NCBI GenBank assembly: GCA_034401795.1
Contig: CM067371.1
Location: 76,280,833-76,344,832, forward strand
Direction of reading: 5' to 3'
Source of the DNA: Chaetoderma sp. LZ-2023a
Lineage: Eukaryota > Mollusca > Caudofoveata > Chaetodermatida > Chaetodermatidae
DNA length: 64,000 nt
The first letter of the stretch is position 1. Each line of letters starts with the position of its first letter. Both the position numbers and the translations under genes were made by a program. The notes under the pieces are model-generated. The model was not told where the DNA came from. It did no database searches and worked only from the letters and a program-made list of their open reading frames with translations. Shown in pieces: positions 1 to 13,233 of this stretch.

Positions 1-2000
1 TTGGTGGATAACTCGCCAGATCTTCTGGACCATGCTGAAAAGTGGTATCAAACCTCTGCGCAACATATCGCATGTGTTAATTAGCGTTTAGACCACAGTC
101 TGATGGGACTCTGCTCGGTGCGTCACAAGATCTATTCAACATATCCCGCACCGTGTACCCAGTTATTGTACATGCATATTTAATTACAAATATTGCCCTC
201 CTTGTTAATGGGCAACTTTTAAACCACCGTCGCCAGATGGAAACTTTATAACAAACTGTGTAAATTTATGTATCAGTTATTCTGACTATCTAGTGGACAT
301 CTTTCTAACCATTCTTCTTCACCGTCTTGAGAGTGACCCGCATCAACAGTCTGCCTGTGGTTATCTTCCCAGCATTCAGAATCATGCCATCTCACGCTAC
401 TCAACTGTAGCATATCAATTTCCGTGATTTATGAACTATTACTGTACCGATGACCAATAGGTACTCAAGTGACTATAATATTGCAACGTTTATTTTTTCC
501 GTAATAGGCACTGATGACTAATAGGTGGCTTCCCAGTCTTAAGACCGCATTTTTATACTTTCTGTTTCTTACTGTACATATTATCTTGATTTCTGTGCGC
601 TTATAACTAACGAGCACCATAAGGTCCTATGACCTGAGACACTGTTAGGCAAGTAGCCATCCTAGTTATTATGTTTTGTTTCTATGTAAAAACTCTAGGA
701 CGCAGTACGCTAGGCTATACTGTACAGCAACATTATATCCGCATCACTATATTCCCAGCATCAATTTTACACTGAGGTCGCTGATCATACTCCAATTGCT
801 CGAGCCTGACATGTTCTAAACCTGGCGATTCTAGCTCGATAGGATAGGTTTAAAGTAGTTAGGGACAATCTCTCCATAAGAGACACATAGTGTATGCCTC
901 TTTTCCGGTTGTTGTGGATATGTAACACCACACACTGGCTAGGTTGTGTAAAATTGGCCAATTACCTTAGGGTCTCTTATTAACATTGAGTTATTGTCTC
1001 TTTCTATGCTCCTCCAAGCCATAAGGCTTAATAATTGTCTGGAGTCCCAGACGACACGTTAGCAAGATCCGACTCTGGGAAATTATTGGGGTTTCCAAGC
1101 AGTGGTAACTAAAGTGTTGATTTACATAAACTCCCACTGTATCTTCGGATACCAGTTAATTTAGATTCCCCCCCCCCCCCCACACCCACAACCAATGCAT
1201 GAAGCACTGCGAAAATAAAATTATATTATGTGAACCCAGCCTGCAGTGCATCTCTAGGCATTCTGGAACTTAACCCTAATAACAGGTAATATGTTAATTC
1301 TGTAACACACGGTTGACGGACGAGACGCAGATCTCCATCCAACTCGTTGTAGTGTCTGGGTGAGGTCTTGGAACCCAACATGCCCATACAGGAAGGTCAC
1401 TAGCAATGGATATCTGTCTCTTACTTCCCACCATAAATGATATTGCGCTTTCTAAATTGCTTTTATGAACTGTACCTCGTCCTGGTGATGTTATATGTCT
1501 TTGCGGGATGATGGTGGCCAGATCGTCATATCATTCGTAAGCTATTGCTCCGTAACATGTACGCATGCTGTCTTTCTGAGGAAGATGCCATGCGGGGTGA
1601 TATTTGGGAAGCTGGGCATCTTCGCCAGTTAGATATATTTGTCTAAAGATAGGTAGGAATCCTTGCCACTAGCGGCCAAAGCTTGGAATCGTATCTAATA
1701 ACTAAATGGTAGGTTAGAATGTAGCAGAAGGCCTGCAAAAAATAAAGCGGCAACTACCAATGCAGTATCTTTGGACCTACATAAGACGGGGATCTGTGAT
1801 CATTCGACCAGTCTTCACGTAAACCAGTGTGCATCACATTAGTTATGGCTTTACTAGGATTGACCAGCACTTAGCTTTTTGTTTGAACAAAAGAGTGGCC
1901 CTTTTCGCCAGCTCTTTTGCTCCACTTCGGTGTTGAAGGAATTTTCCTGTGACGGAGGCCCGTGCGAGGCACTTTCCTCTCGCAACAACAATGTTTTGTG
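1..2000. other. No gene seen
   Basis: No long open frame, repeat or domain is recognisable in this stretch. The only simple feature is a run of 14 C at 1168-1181. It may be old repeat sequence or intergenic DNA. Confidence 0.5.
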
Positions 2001-2342
2001 TGTGTGTTAAGCGTGTAATCAGTTTATATTAAACTACCAAGTATCCTCGTTGCGATGCTCCCTTGCGGGGATACCTCTGCAGATTTACGAATCTGTGTGG
2101 TACCTTCGGCGAGACCACGTAGAAAGAACACCAAGTGACTCTATGTACTGTATTATTTGCTCATTACTGTCAAACGAGTATCATTGTGTGTATAGTTATT
2201 ATTCTTACTTTTAGTTATATTACAAGTCGAGACTTTTAATTTAGTTAATGGACTGACATACCGGTGACACCATTAATTAGGACGAGACCGTGAGGTTCAA
2301 TCTCGGCGGCAATGGTCGCATGGCCCCACTGGAATGTGAAAG

Positions 2343-2505
2343 TTCCACCGGCTCTAGAAGTTGGTCTTTGTACCTTCCGGAGAGATGCGATATGGGATCC
2401 ATAACCCCGAGAACCATAGCTAACCAGCCCTCCCGGACATCCTGTACATGCGGTGCAACAGAGTGAAGCAACATCACATACCAGCGCATACCCACACAAG
2501 CCACA
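2343..2505 (+). repeat. Right part of the 5' LTR
   Basis: This 163-bp stretch matches 7093-7254 closely and ends in CACA just before the primer-binding-like TGGCGCC. The pair marks the right ends of the two LTRs. The left part of this LTR was not delimited. Confidence 0.7.
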
Positions 2506-2643
2506 GGTGGCGCCCTATGTCGGGCTCGAACGAGAAGAGAACCCACGATAACTCTCAACACACTCGAGTATCAGTCTCTTTCATCAGACAGTCAGTTCTC
2601 CCTAGACATAGAAGTAGCATCATATGACGGATGAACTGCTCGC

Positions 2644-4350
2644 ATGCTCACCGACCATGCTAATAATTTTCCCAGTGCGGAACAACCAGCACCACCATTA
2701 CACAAGTTTTCACTGATCAGCAAGGGGACATTCCGTGATGCCTTGCAGGCGGGAACTCAATATATAATCTTGTCAGATATTCACGATAGGCACCCACCAT
2801 TTATGCATCTTCACAACCATTATGTTCACCAACATCATCACAGGGTGACCAATGGCCGGAACCTCATGTACCATATCCCGCATCTCCACCACTACGTACG
2901 TCGTCACCATATTATCCAACGGTGCCATGATATGAGCTGGAAGATGCGGCAACACCCTTTCAGCAATACACCAGAAGACAATCACACAGCACACACTATC
3001 CCCGTCAGTCACCTGCACCGCCACCATATGAGGAACATCCGTCACAACATCCAGTAGAGCGTCCATGTCGTCTACATAGCATGGTTCCACCAGTTCATAG
3101 ACCAACACCTGTCTATGGACCCGCATCAGGGCGGTATTCTGCGGAACCAACATATCGTGCACAGCACCATCGACGAGAATCTCCCTCACGAACACGGCAT
3201 CATCATCATCATCATCAGGAACATCAATGGGAAATGCCACCAACACCACCACCACCACCAACACGTATACCAGCATCCACGTTTTCAATAGTCTCCCAAG
3301 CACCACCACCTGGATTCGCGCCAATCACTTCTCATCGTGGGCATGGCCGGACGACATTCTCGACACCCCCCACCCCACCCCCACCCCCCACCCCACCCCG
3401 AATTTAGTGGGGAGAATGTTTGGGCTAACTATAAAGTTCAGTTCGAGATAATAAGGCGCACAAATCGGTGAACGAATCACCAAATGGGAGAGTCTCTGGC
3501 CTCAAAGCTGTCCGGGAAAGCACTGCAGGTCCTGGCACATTTGGGCACAGACTGCACACCAACATACATGGAGTTGGCGAGCATGTTGTCAGAAAGATTC
3601 AGCGACACAGTTCTCGGGGTGAAAAATCAGTTGCAACTTAAGGAACTTGCATTGACATTCGGGAGAAACACTTCTGGGGTTGGCTAGTCATATTCGACGA
3701 CTAGTTACCCACACTTACCCAAGCACGAATCATGAGGGCACCACACATTTACATCTGAACATCTTCATCAATGCATTGAGCGGTGAACCCGCTCTAAAAG
3801 TTAAACTATTCCTTACGGAGCACGGTAGTCTTCAACAACTGATGGCAACCGTGGTTCATATTGAGAACATTTTAGAATGGGAAAAGAATAATCGCCGACA
3901 ACTACACCCCATCAACGAAGTAAACGATGTGAATCTCGCCACCACTACCGACAACAGCACTGCATCAGCACCAACGCAAGCATCAGACTCGCAAACACAA
4001 TCTGATAACCTACCGGTCAAAATTTATGTCTAGAGGAAGAGGGCATGGCCAATCCCATCGCGGAGGCCACAACAACACCCCAGGATGCGGGAACCAGCAC
4101 AACAACAACAACAATAGGGAAAACATGCATGCTAGGTTAGAAGAGATCACCAAGCAAATCTCAGCACTCACTCACTAACTTAGTCACCCCCATAAGCACT
4201 ACAGTAGCCACGCAATCAACAACATGCCCAGCAACCACTATGATTTTTGCCAGCAAACACATGTTTTGGATGTGGTCAGCCGGGCCACTGGAAGGAGTGA
4301 TGTCCACATCGCTCCCCGTCAACAACTCCAACCGCTGACCGACATACCCC
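2644..4350 (+). mobile_element. Gag-like region of the Gypsy fossil
   Basis: The stretch is rich in His, Pro and Gln. It includes proline runs near 3240-3405 and a segment resembling a retrotransposon capsid (LSGKALQVLAHLGTDCTPTY near 3505). A zinc-knuckle-like motif near 4264 is typical of gag nucleocapsid. Assignment rests on position before the protease and on the knuckle. The region is broken. Confidence 0.55.
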
Positions 4351-5102
4351 ACAGCCTGAGACCCTGTTAAACCAATGAGGGCACCGATTACAGAGTTACG
4401 TCAGTGCCCATTCCCACAACCCGACTCAACTGCAGCGCCTGAATGACAACATCAGGTGGCCAACACAACAATTCATTCTCCTATGACAGCATGCATACAC
4501 ACGCACTGGCTTCTTATATGTCAGTACCAACGATGCGTACTGCATCCGCAGCACTGACATCTCCCCCTGTCAGAAATTGTGACCCCGCAAGTTCCGCATC
4601 TAACCAACCTTCTTTCCTATGTAAAATGGCAGTGGTAGGTTGTAGCACCTCTGCTGAAACAACGTTTATACAAGCACTACGACCCGCTGCCAAGGCACTT
4701 AACACTCTGTGTCCCTTGGTGGTTTGCAATTCACAAGTTCTCACAGCATCACCTACTGCATCCAGCAGCAGCAACAGTGATACGGATGGAAGTCAACATT
4801 CGGCATCATGGACTCGCAAGAAGAAGCGTCGTTCAAAGGATGGGAAAACTCCATGCCATCATTGTTTCCTCTGCACAACAACTAAACATCCCATGATGCA
4901 TTGTCCAAAATGGCTCATGTAAGTAGCCCTCAGCCATGATCGTGATAATCCTATCCGCACTGCTGTATAGACTAACTCTCAATTCACAGAAACGACATCA
5001 TCACCACCACCATTGCTACCCCCAGCTCCGTCATCGCCTAAGCACTCGCAGCAGGAGCAATGACATGTTGGCCCTTTCCTCACTCAGCCACAAACTGCAC
5101 CC

Positions 5103-5525
5103 ATGGAAGCTATCCAGAAACAAGCCGACTATATACAAGATGATATTGCACCAAAAACACTCCCACCGACAGTATCATTGGAAACTCTTCCACAGGCACA
5201 CCGTAAAGTTATATATAAGTGTGCTTGTCTGTTTAGCGGTGTTTGCACCAGTGCCACTGTGGACACTGGAGCTTCCATCACTGTATTTAACAAGCGCTTG
5301 TATGAGAGCATCCCATCTCATAAGAAGCCACCCCTTAAACCTACAAACATATTTTTGCAAACTGCTATGGGAGCCGATGTTCCCGTGGCTGGTACAGTAA
5401 ACCGTGTGATACAGATAGAGGAGATGCACTCCATCCAGCGAGTTGTCATTGCCTCTATTCAAAATGATGCCCTGCTTGGTTCTGATTTCCTCAGTGCCAG
5501 CGAAGCTGTCATACATTGCAGATAA
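5103..5525 (+). mobile_element. Aspartic protease of the Gypsy fossil
   Basis: The translation carries ATVDTGASITVF, the active-site signature of retropepsins, followed about 60 residues on by ALLGSDFLS, matching the second conserved hydrophobic-G-D segment (LLG.D.L). In life it would cleave the element's own polyprotein. It lies between the gag-like and RT parts, the normal Gypsy order. Confidence 0.75.
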
Positions 5526-6134
5526 CAGGAACTGGACATACACGGCCGATGTATATCCCTTGGACCAGAATCAACACTGTACGACACTTGTGCAGTAATA
5601 TTAGCATCTGCAGCCACAGTTGAGCCAGGGAAAATCTTTTGGGCCACAGCACCACAGTTAAGAAACAACACACACATAGCCATGCTGGAACCCGACCCTG
5701 AGCACATAATCGCCTCACAATGCGCCAGTCCCCGAATGATCGTGGACACCACCAGTAAGGATCACATACCATTTCGCATATTCAATGGTACAACAGACCC
5801 AATAACTCTTGAACCAGGAGTTTGTTGTGGCCATCTGGTGGATGTGATATCACTGGAGACACCCCCTACTACGCCTATACCAGCAATAACTTCTGATGAT
5901 TTGTCAGAACATTTACATGACATATATTTGCATGCCACAGTTGGATTGATGCAATCTCATAAACATGAGATACGGAAACTCTTATATAAATACTGCATTA
6001 GTTTCTCGGCCGGAGACATGGACATCAGAGAAACTCATCTCGTGCGACACTCCATCGACACTGGAAACAACTGACCCATTCAACAACCCATTCAACATCT
6101 TCCCATTCACAAGGAGGCGGAAGCACATCAACAA

Positions 6135-7090
6135 GTGAGCGACATGTTGTGGACAGGCATAATAGAGCCATCAGCATCCCCGTGGGCCAGTCCCATTGTC
6201 CTAGTGGGCAAAAAGGATGGCTCTTTGCGGTTTTGTATCGACTACCACCGGGTTAATGATCTAAGCGTCAAAGACGTGTATCCGTTACCTAGAATAGATC
6301 AGGCCTTAAATTCTTTGTCCGGAGCCAAGTGGTTTTGTACCCTTGATTTAGCTAGTAGGTACTGGCAGGTAGCCATGGATGAGGCTGACATGGAGAAGAC
6401 CGCGTTTCCATGTACAGATGGTCTTTTCCAGTTCCGCAAGATGCCCTACGGATTGTGCAACGCTCCTGGAACATTCGAGCATCTCATTGAGCAGGTATTA
6501 TCCACCCTGCAATGGAAATCTGTCTTTCTTACATCGACGACATAATCGTCTTTGGCTCCTCGTTTGAGCAGACTTTCTCCTACCTGGACAAAGTTCTAAT
6601 GTGTTTTCATACGGCAAATCTAAAGCTCAAACCGAAAAAGTGTCATCTCTTTAGACAGAGCATCAAGTTCCTGGGACACGTCATATCCAGCGATGGAGTG
6701 GCTACTCAGCCTTCAAAAACAAAAGCAGTAGCAGAGTGGCAGACCCTGACTTCAGTCATGGACACCCAGAGTTTCCTTGGTCTTTGCCTGTACTATCGTC
6801 GATACATCCATCATTTTAGTGAGATTGCATCACCATTATTCAGGATCACCAAGAAGGATCGACCATTCGAGTGGACGAGTGAGTGTGAAGGTTCCTTCAG
6901 GTCACTGAAGGAACTCTTACCGACCACCCCAATTCTTGCTCATCCTAACCAAAACCTCGATTTCATCTTAGACACTGATGCATCAGCTTATGCCATTGGT
7001 GCAGTTCTATCTCAGGTCACAGAAGATGGAACAGAGCAGGTACTGGGTTATGGTTCGCATACACTGAACAAGACGGAGAAACGTTATTAC
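6135..7090 (+). mobile_element. Reverse transcriptase and RNase H of the Gypsy fossil
   Basis: RT signatures are clear: LVGKKDGSLRFCIDYHRVND, CTLDLASRYWQVAMDE, FRKMPYGLCNAPGTFE and YIDDIIVFG. The thumb/connection segment follows (SFLGLCLYYRRYIHHFSEIA), then RNase H (ILDTDASAYAIGAVLSQ, GYGSHTLNKTEKRYY). These are textbook Ty3/Gypsy sequences. The part belongs to a broken element. Confidence 0.9.
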
Positions 7091-7092
7091 AT

Positions 7093-7254
7093 TCCACCAG
7101 CTGTAGAAGTCGGTCTTTGTACCTTCCGGAGAGATGCGATACGGGATCTGTAACACCGAGAATCGTAACTAACCATCCCTCCTGTGAATCCTGTACATGT
7201 GGTGCAATGGAGTGGAGCAACATCACGGACCAGTGCATACCCCCGCGAGCTACA
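7093..7254 (+). repeat. 3' LTR segment matching 2343-2505
   Basis: About 160 bp closely matching the right part of the 5' LTR and ending in CTACA. It lies directly after the RNase H coding sequence. It closes the Gypsy fossil on the right. Confidence 0.7.
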
Positions 7255-7640
7255 GTATATCATCAATACTGGCCAAGATGGATCCCGGAAGAATGGAATT
7301 TACAAATGTAAAACACACACTGTTTATGGCTTATGAATAGTGATTATCATCCCCCATTATCAGACAAATCCTGATTAATGATGACAAGGCTATGACGCAT
7401 AGGCTGGCAAGGTAGTTCAGCGCATAGGGCTTAAACTATCGGGAAATAGACTGTAATTGTTTCCGTTTGGCTAGTCACTAATAATACGAAATTGGCAATG
7501 ATAATACAAGATAGGTCACCTACGTGACAATACGCTCTGATAGTGTAAATAGTAGATGTTGGATGGCAGCACTGCCGACAGTACATCCAAGATGCCATAA
7601 CTGAAGCCTGTAAGAAGCCGCCTATCTAAAAATGTGGATG
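7255..7640. other. No gene seen
   Basis: AT-rich DNA between the Gypsy fossil and the LINE. Nothing recognisable is present. Confidence 0.4.
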
Positions 7641-7730
7641 GCAGCATCACCAACAAGAGTGAGTATCACCACTATCAACAAAATAAAGGTTGTTAGTAAG
7701 TCACATGAGAAAAATTGAGGTAGTGGATTT

Positions 7731-9540
7731 ATGGCCAGTGATAGTACCAGTGTTGCAGTAGCTAACCCATTGTGCACGTGTGGCCAAAGGATTGAAGAGA
7801 TCCGGAAGAGCTCGAGAGTTAAAAATCCAAAAGAATGCAAAGGAGATCGAAAAAATGGGAAAGGGGGTTACAAAGAGAGAGAGAGAGGGGGGAGCATGAT
7901 GATGAGAGGGAAAGGCTGGCCGCCACCTATGCCCTAGTTTCCCAACAGAACAAGATAATTGAGGATCTGGAATGCAGCAATAGAGTTAAGATGGAGAGCT
8001 ACAACTGATCAGGCTTCTTCAGAAACATCGAGAAGAGAATCATGTGACACGAGCAATCATTGCATATGTAGACATGGGAAGGATGGTGAAACTGTTAGAT
8101 CTGATCTGAGGTATATTCTGAATGCCCTTGAGATAGAATACCTAAAGGAGAAGGTCCACAAACTTGAAAGGCAAGGGCAAGCTTGTGAGAGAAAATTATT
8201 TCCAAGGCATAGCCACAGCCGTTCATTGAGGCAAGAAAGACTAGACACAAAAGGCACTATATAGAGTGACCAAGACAGTCTCATAGTCCACCAGGGTGAA
8301 CAAGAGAGCGAATCACTTATGATCATTATTCCTGCTGCCCATGTGAGAGCCAATCCAACCATAGAAATTAAGATGTAGTCGCAGCCGATTAAACAATATA
8401 ACAGAACACCAATATTCAAGGCATTATGCAAACCAAATGCGCCGGTCATCTAGCCATCCAGCACATGCAAGAGGAGAAGCCTCTACACGCTAGTATGGGA
8501 ACCAGTCTGACACAAGCAATGCAAGGCTTTCCGAAGTACAATATAGAGGAACCCAAATCTGGAAAGACAGGGTCACTCATGCAGACAAGAGACAGCATGT
8601 ACATCAGCTAATAAACAACAATGTGAGCGTCAGAGAGCCAATACTGGTGGCCACACAACAACAGATACCTCGTCAACAACAGCCCAATAAAGTGCAGCAA
8701 AATCTCCTAACAAAAGCACAACCGCATGTTAACCATCTACCAGTAACACCGAGACAGGCACGTCTACCAGCAGGATTCCAAGCCCAACCGACCGGTCAGC
8801 AGCTGATCCAAACCCAACACAGCATTCCATTTACCAGTGCAATGGCCCTGCCAGGTTTCCAACCGAAATGAAACCACCAGCAAGTGACCAGCAAGTGACC
8901 ACCAAAGATAGCCAGGATGTCCCTCAAAAGATACTGCAGCAAAAACACATACATTTCCTAATCATCAACCTCAGCCATACATTGTGCATGTACAACCAAT
9001 GATCTTGCTTGAACAGTCAAACCTTCCACTTAGTCCAACCAGTAGCTGCCAACAACCAGTCCACTAGCACTATCAAGTACCAATACCACATGTGGCACAA
9101 GAGCAAGTATTGCAGCAGTCACCAGCAAGTGGCCATGCGTCAACCTATAGATAGACGTATGGGCAAGGCAAGAGCAGCATTCTCTACCAAATGACCATGC
9201 ACCAGAGCAGATAAGTCCCCAGGCAATGTTGACAGAAGTCACAGAACAGTTCCAGCTAAGGCAGTGCCAGCAGTCTCTTCTGGAAAATGTCCATGCATCA
9301 GAAGGACTATCCCATCAGACAGCTTTGAAGGAACGAACAACTCAGTGCCAGCAGGATTTTTAGTGAATGGCCGGCCAGGCGTCAGAGCAGATAAATCACA
9401 AACCTTTACCAGAAGAGCAAGATTTGCCGTCCCAGCAGTATTCGAAGAGGGAAGACCAAGCAATAGACCAAATATGTCACCAGCAAAGGACCAGGTAGTG
9501 TGTCTCAACCAAGGCTGTCTAAAGAGCAGTCTATTACTAT
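7731..9540 (+). pseudogene. ORF1-like region of the LINE
   Basis: A string of broken frames upstream of the endonuclease. It encodes a short Cys-containing N-terminus, a charged coiled-coil-like stretch (YLKEKVHKLERQGQACERKL near 8130-8195) and a long Gln/Pro-rich part (8640-9540). Position and composition fit a LINE ORF1 nucleic-acid chaperone, but no specific domain is recognised. Confidence 0.45.
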
Positions 9541-10480
9541 AGTAGACGAACCAACCAGAAGCCAACAGAATAGACAGCGTATGCTCAGAGTGGGCACATT
9601 TAATGTAAAAGACGTAAGAAGTAACAACGTGTATCTTAGTGAATTACTAGAAAAGTTTGATCTTTTATGCCTGCAAGAGACATGGTTATTTGACTTTGAA
9701 GAAAGTGGGATTCTGCAATTGAACAAGGAATATGCAGATAAGGCAGTTGATAGGGGGAATCCAGTGTCACACATGCAACGGCCCCCATGGATATGGTGAA
9801 GCGGCAATACTTTGGCACAGTAGCATCACCCACAGAATCAAACAGCGTCAAGATGGCAGTGAACGCATTCTTGTCATAACCATCGACTTGACACCACTAC
9901 CGTTATGCCTGATAACTGTATATATGCCGGCAAGAGGGTATAGCACGTCGAACAAAGATTTCTTAGACACCATTGCAGAACTGAACGAAATCATCATAAA
10001 ATTCAAAGATCGACACGTAATAATAGCAGGTGGAGATTTTAACTCATCCCTGTGATGAGATTTACCAGAGCTCCGAGACAGACATCTGCTTCAGCTCCTG
10101 GAAGAACATAGCATGCTGCATTCTCATCAGTATCCAAGTACAGACACATTCTACCATGAAAACGTACCATTTCTTCTATGACTGCAAGCTCCAGGACAAA
10201 GTTGCAAGCTTAAGTGTAATGGATCTACACCATGTGAATGTCTCCGACCATGCACCTGTCAGTCTTACAATAGAATGCCCCCTGGAAAACGTTGCTGATG
10301 CTGATATAGCAATAAAAGCAAAAACCAGAGGCCAATCCAGGCAAATGGGAAATTGTAAAAAGCTGCCCAGAAGCAGGCATAGAAGCTGCCACCCAGCATT
10401 TGGCATAAACCCTGCATACAGCGGCCCACATCAGTGGTGGTCAGGGATCATGGAAGCGAAGCAAACACACCAGGTTTAGG
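9500..10480 (+). pseudogene. LINE endonuclease (APE type)
   Basis: The exonuclease/endonuclease/phosphatase fold is shown by LRVGTFNVKDV at the start, LCLQETWL (catalytic Glu) near 9666, GGDFNSSL near 10027 and VSDHAPVSL near 10240 (catalytic Asp-His pair). It nicks target DNA to prime reverse transcription. The domain is split over three frames (9500-9799, 9732-10055, 10030-10479), so this copy carries at least two frameshifts here. It overlaps the end of the ORF1-like region, as is common in LINEs. Confidence 0.8.
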
Positions 10481-10989
10481 CTGTGGACACCAGAAATTGC
10501 TACTGCAGTGAAGTCTTCTAAAGAGGCACACCACAAATGGGTCATAGGTGGGTCAACACATGACCAATCTAATACACTTTACAAAAATAAACTCCTGTAC
10601 AGGAGAAGGCTAAGACGGGTCAAACGCATGTCAAATACAGTTCAGCAGAATAAGCAGTACAAACAGATCATGGAAGCAGATAGGAATGACAAGAAACTTT
10701 TTTCCACCTTATTAACAAACAACGCAGACCTACAGTTACATCAATGAAGGAGCTCGTGATCATTGAACAGAAGCTAACCGAACCAGACCAGATATGTGAG
10801 GGCTGGGGAACATAATTTCAGGAGCTGGCCATGCCCAAAGAGTGTCCAGAGTTTGATGAGCAATACAGACAGAGGATTACACTCGGCAATTCCATCATCA
10901 AAAGAAAAATGGTGGGAAACATGTCCAGTGAAATTTCCATGAAAGGAGTGAGCCCTAATCAATACACACAATAAGGAAAAGGCCTCTGA

Positions 10990-11900
10990 CTCCATGGGTC
11001 TAACAGCTGAGCATTCACAATATGCGGTGGAAGCAGTTATCCCACACCTTACTGCAATAATGAATCATGTCTTCAGAACAAACTGTATTCCAGATAACAT
11101 TAAAGAAGGGCGAATTACACCTGTACTGAAGAAAGGCAAATCTCCAGCACTGCCAGGCATTCATCGGGGCATTACCATTTTAACAGGCATGGAAAAGCTA
11201 ATTGAGACGATATGGCTCAACAGGGCCAATGACACTCTCGATATGCATTAATCTGAACTTCAATGAGGTTTCAGAGAAGGGAGGTCTTGCATGAATGTGT
11301 CACTTCTGGTCACAGAAGCGATATTAGAAGCTAAAGATAAGAAGGAACAGCTCTATATAATGTCATTAGATGCAGAGAAGGCTTTCGACGTTGTATGGAC
11401 CCAAGGCCTATTGAACAAAATGTACAAGATTGGACTGCCAGGCAACCTCTGGAACCTCCTGGAAGAACTGTACCAAACACCAAAGTCACGGAGATAAAGT
11501 GGGATGGAAACCTATCAGAGCCAGTCGAGTTATAACCAACCCACCTTTAGACATGCATGTGCTACTGAACAGTGCAAAGCAATACATGAGTAAGGAACGG
11601 TTCCTTCATAATGGAAGCAAATGTACAAGCATCACATTTAATAGAAGCGATAGTGCCCCCACTTTCTGACTTGGGCAAGAAGAAGTTCCCTCAAAAGACA
11701 GACTGGTTCATCTTGGAATAACGAGGACGGACAATGGCAGGGTAGATATTGAACCTCTGATAAACAGTGCCTGCCGAACGATGTATGCCCTTCTCGGTGC
11801 AGGCATGCATGGTAAACGAGGCCTAAACTTGGAGGTAATCTATAGGATATGTCAAATGTACATTAGTTCAAGCGTATAGTCTAGAGGCATGCTCCATTAG
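10990..11900 (+). pseudogene. LINE reverse transcriptase, internally deleted
   Basis: Seen are EGRITPVLKKGK (fingers), MSLDAEKAFDVVWTQGLLNK (motif A with its catalytic Asp) and, further on, LGITRTDNGRVDIEPLINSA followed by YALLGAGMHGKRGLNLEVIY. The expected stretch with the RQGGILS-type motif B and the YADD or ADD box C is absent between about 11515 and 11550. The copy therefore lost that part by internal deletion and could not encode a working polymerase. Confidence 0.7.
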
Positions 11901-11919
11901 CTGTACTGAAGTCAGTCAG

Positions 11920-12672
11920 TTGGAAAGAATACAACGACAAAAGCCAAAACAGATCCAATCCTTGCCAGACAGGAGTGCAGATGTCGCAGTCTACTCACTC
12001 CTGGGAGCAGATCCTATAGAAGCTGTGATCGACAAAAAGATTCTGTCCCTGTACAGAAATATATGTAGGAGCCCAAACTCTAAAGAGCACCAGTTAACAA
12101 GATACCAAATAGCAGCTCAGGCAATCAGAGCCACTAGCTGGTATTCACAGGTGAAGAGAGTTGTGGTAAATTACAACCTACCTTCAGCATGGCAGCTACT
12201 AGAGAGTCTGCTGCGCAAGGAATGCTGGAAAAATACAGTGAAGAATGCACTAAAGAAATACTGGACAGAGAAATGGCGTGCAGAGATCCACAGCAAAGTC
12301 TCACTGAAATTCCTGAATTCCCAGGCAATCCAGATGGGAAAAGCTCACCATGTCTGGACCACTCTACATGATGATCCACGAGAGGTAGAGAATGCTGCAG
12401 TGAAGGTGAAATTTTTGACAGGGTCATACATGCTTCAAGGCAATCGAGCTAGATTTAATACATTTCAGATTGACCTTATATGCCCCTTATGTAGTGATGA
12501 AGCAGAAGATCGATGCCCCCTGGTCGTGAAATGCCGACTGTACTCTAAACTGCGGCAAAACTACCTGTCAAGATTCAGTAGAAACCTTCAGACAGCATAT
12601 AAGATGGTTGACATCGATAAAATGATCAGCGAACCAGCGGTCTTGTTGCAAATAACACTAGACAGCTCATGA
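11920..12672 (+). pseudogene. LINE ORF2 C-terminal region with Cys/His cluster
   Basis: A 250-codon open frame. It includes KVKFLTGSYMLQGNRARFN followed by CPLCSDEAEDRCPLVVKC, the zinc-binding-like cluster at the end of many Jockey/CR1-type ORF2 proteins; the usual His (HFLLRC pattern) is replaced here. It is the best-preserved part of this LINE and ends at a stop followed by a 3' UTR-like tail. It has no start codon of its own in the living element. Confidence 0.7.
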
Positions 12673-13141
12673 GTCCTGATTGATGCAACCAACCAATCAT
12701 CGATAGATGCTTACAATGGTATAATCCAGAAAATCGAAAAGTGCAGCCATGATTTCCTGTTTAAAACCCACCTCAGGCGACCCCATCTACTAGACTTGAG
12801 ACCCTGAGTTCATTTGAATTGTTAGAAGACTATCTGGTTAGACTCAAATCCCAACAACTGCAAATAGATAATTCCTAAGAAGCAGGCATTCCGTATATAA
12901 TTCTACCTTTCAGTACTTGTGTACATAGTAATGCATGTATATAATTAAGTTTCCAATTGTGCATTGCCATCATAGATTTGTGATCGTACACAAACTTTAT
13001 AAATATTCACATTTAGAATAATCGTGGATTAACTAATTGATGTATATATCTTACCAGGGCAACATGGGTGCGCCTAATGTAAAGGCGGGATTTCCGAAAC
13101 TGAACTGAACTGATGGTACAAATGTGAACAGACTGGACTTC
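12673..13141 (+). other. LINE 3' untranslated tail
   Basis: AT-rich non-coding sequence after the LINE stop. It ends in a short ACTGA repeat near 13100-13112, probably the 3' end used for retrotransposition. No TSD was fixed for this LINE. Confidence 0.45.
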
Positions 13142-13233
13142 ACTATGCAGTATAAGCTTATGATCATGTCAATAGTCACTTACAGGACTGGCGGTATGAT
13201 CAGCGAACGAAAAGAAGAAGACTATGCAGTATA
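13142..13233 (+). mobile_element. 66-bp truncated SINE-like insertion with 13-bp TSD
   Basis: The 13-mer ACTATGCAGTATA occurs at 13142-13154 and again at 13221-13233. The 66 bp between them (13155-13220) end in AAAGAAGAAG and match the last 63 bp of the 224-bp insertion at 16801-17024. This is a strongly 5'-truncated copy made by target-primed reverse transcription. Confidence 0.85.

Larger units (their letters stand above)
2343..7254 (+). mobile_element. Ty3/Gypsy-type LTR retrotransposon, broken
   Basis: A fossil LTR element on the plus strand. Parts seen in order are: a terminal repeat end, a primer-binding-like stretch (TGGCGCC at 2508), a gag-like region with one zinc-knuckle-like motif (CFGCGQPGHWK near 4264), an aspartic protease (VDTGAS), reverse transcriptase (YIDDIIVFG) and RNase H (DTDASAYAIGAVLSQ). 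An integrase was not seen. The order and the RT style (YPLPRIDQALNSLSGAKWFCTLDL) fit Ty3/Gypsy. The left limit of the 5' repeat is uncertain and could lie as far left as about 2000. The copy is broken, with several breaks, and looks moderately old. Confidence 0.85.
7640..13117 (+). mobile_element. APE-type LINE (Jockey/CR1-like group), decayed
   Basis: A near-full-length non-LTR retrotransposon on the plus strand. Parts: an ORF1-like region (7731-9540), an apurinic-type endonuclease (9500-10480), reverse transcriptase (about 10990-11900), a C-terminal region with a Cys/His cluster (11920-12672) and a 3' tail ending in short ACTGA repeats near 13100. Many stops and frameshifts separate the parts, so it is inactive. 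The ALLGAGMHG and CPLC motifs fit LINEs of the Jockey/CR1 supergroup common in marine invertebrates; the exact clade is unresolved. Confidence 0.8.

Noticed and set aside
2773-3324. 183-codon minus-strand frame opposite the Gypsy gag-like region
   Set aside because: Antisense shadow of a biased His/Pro-coding stretch; no domain.
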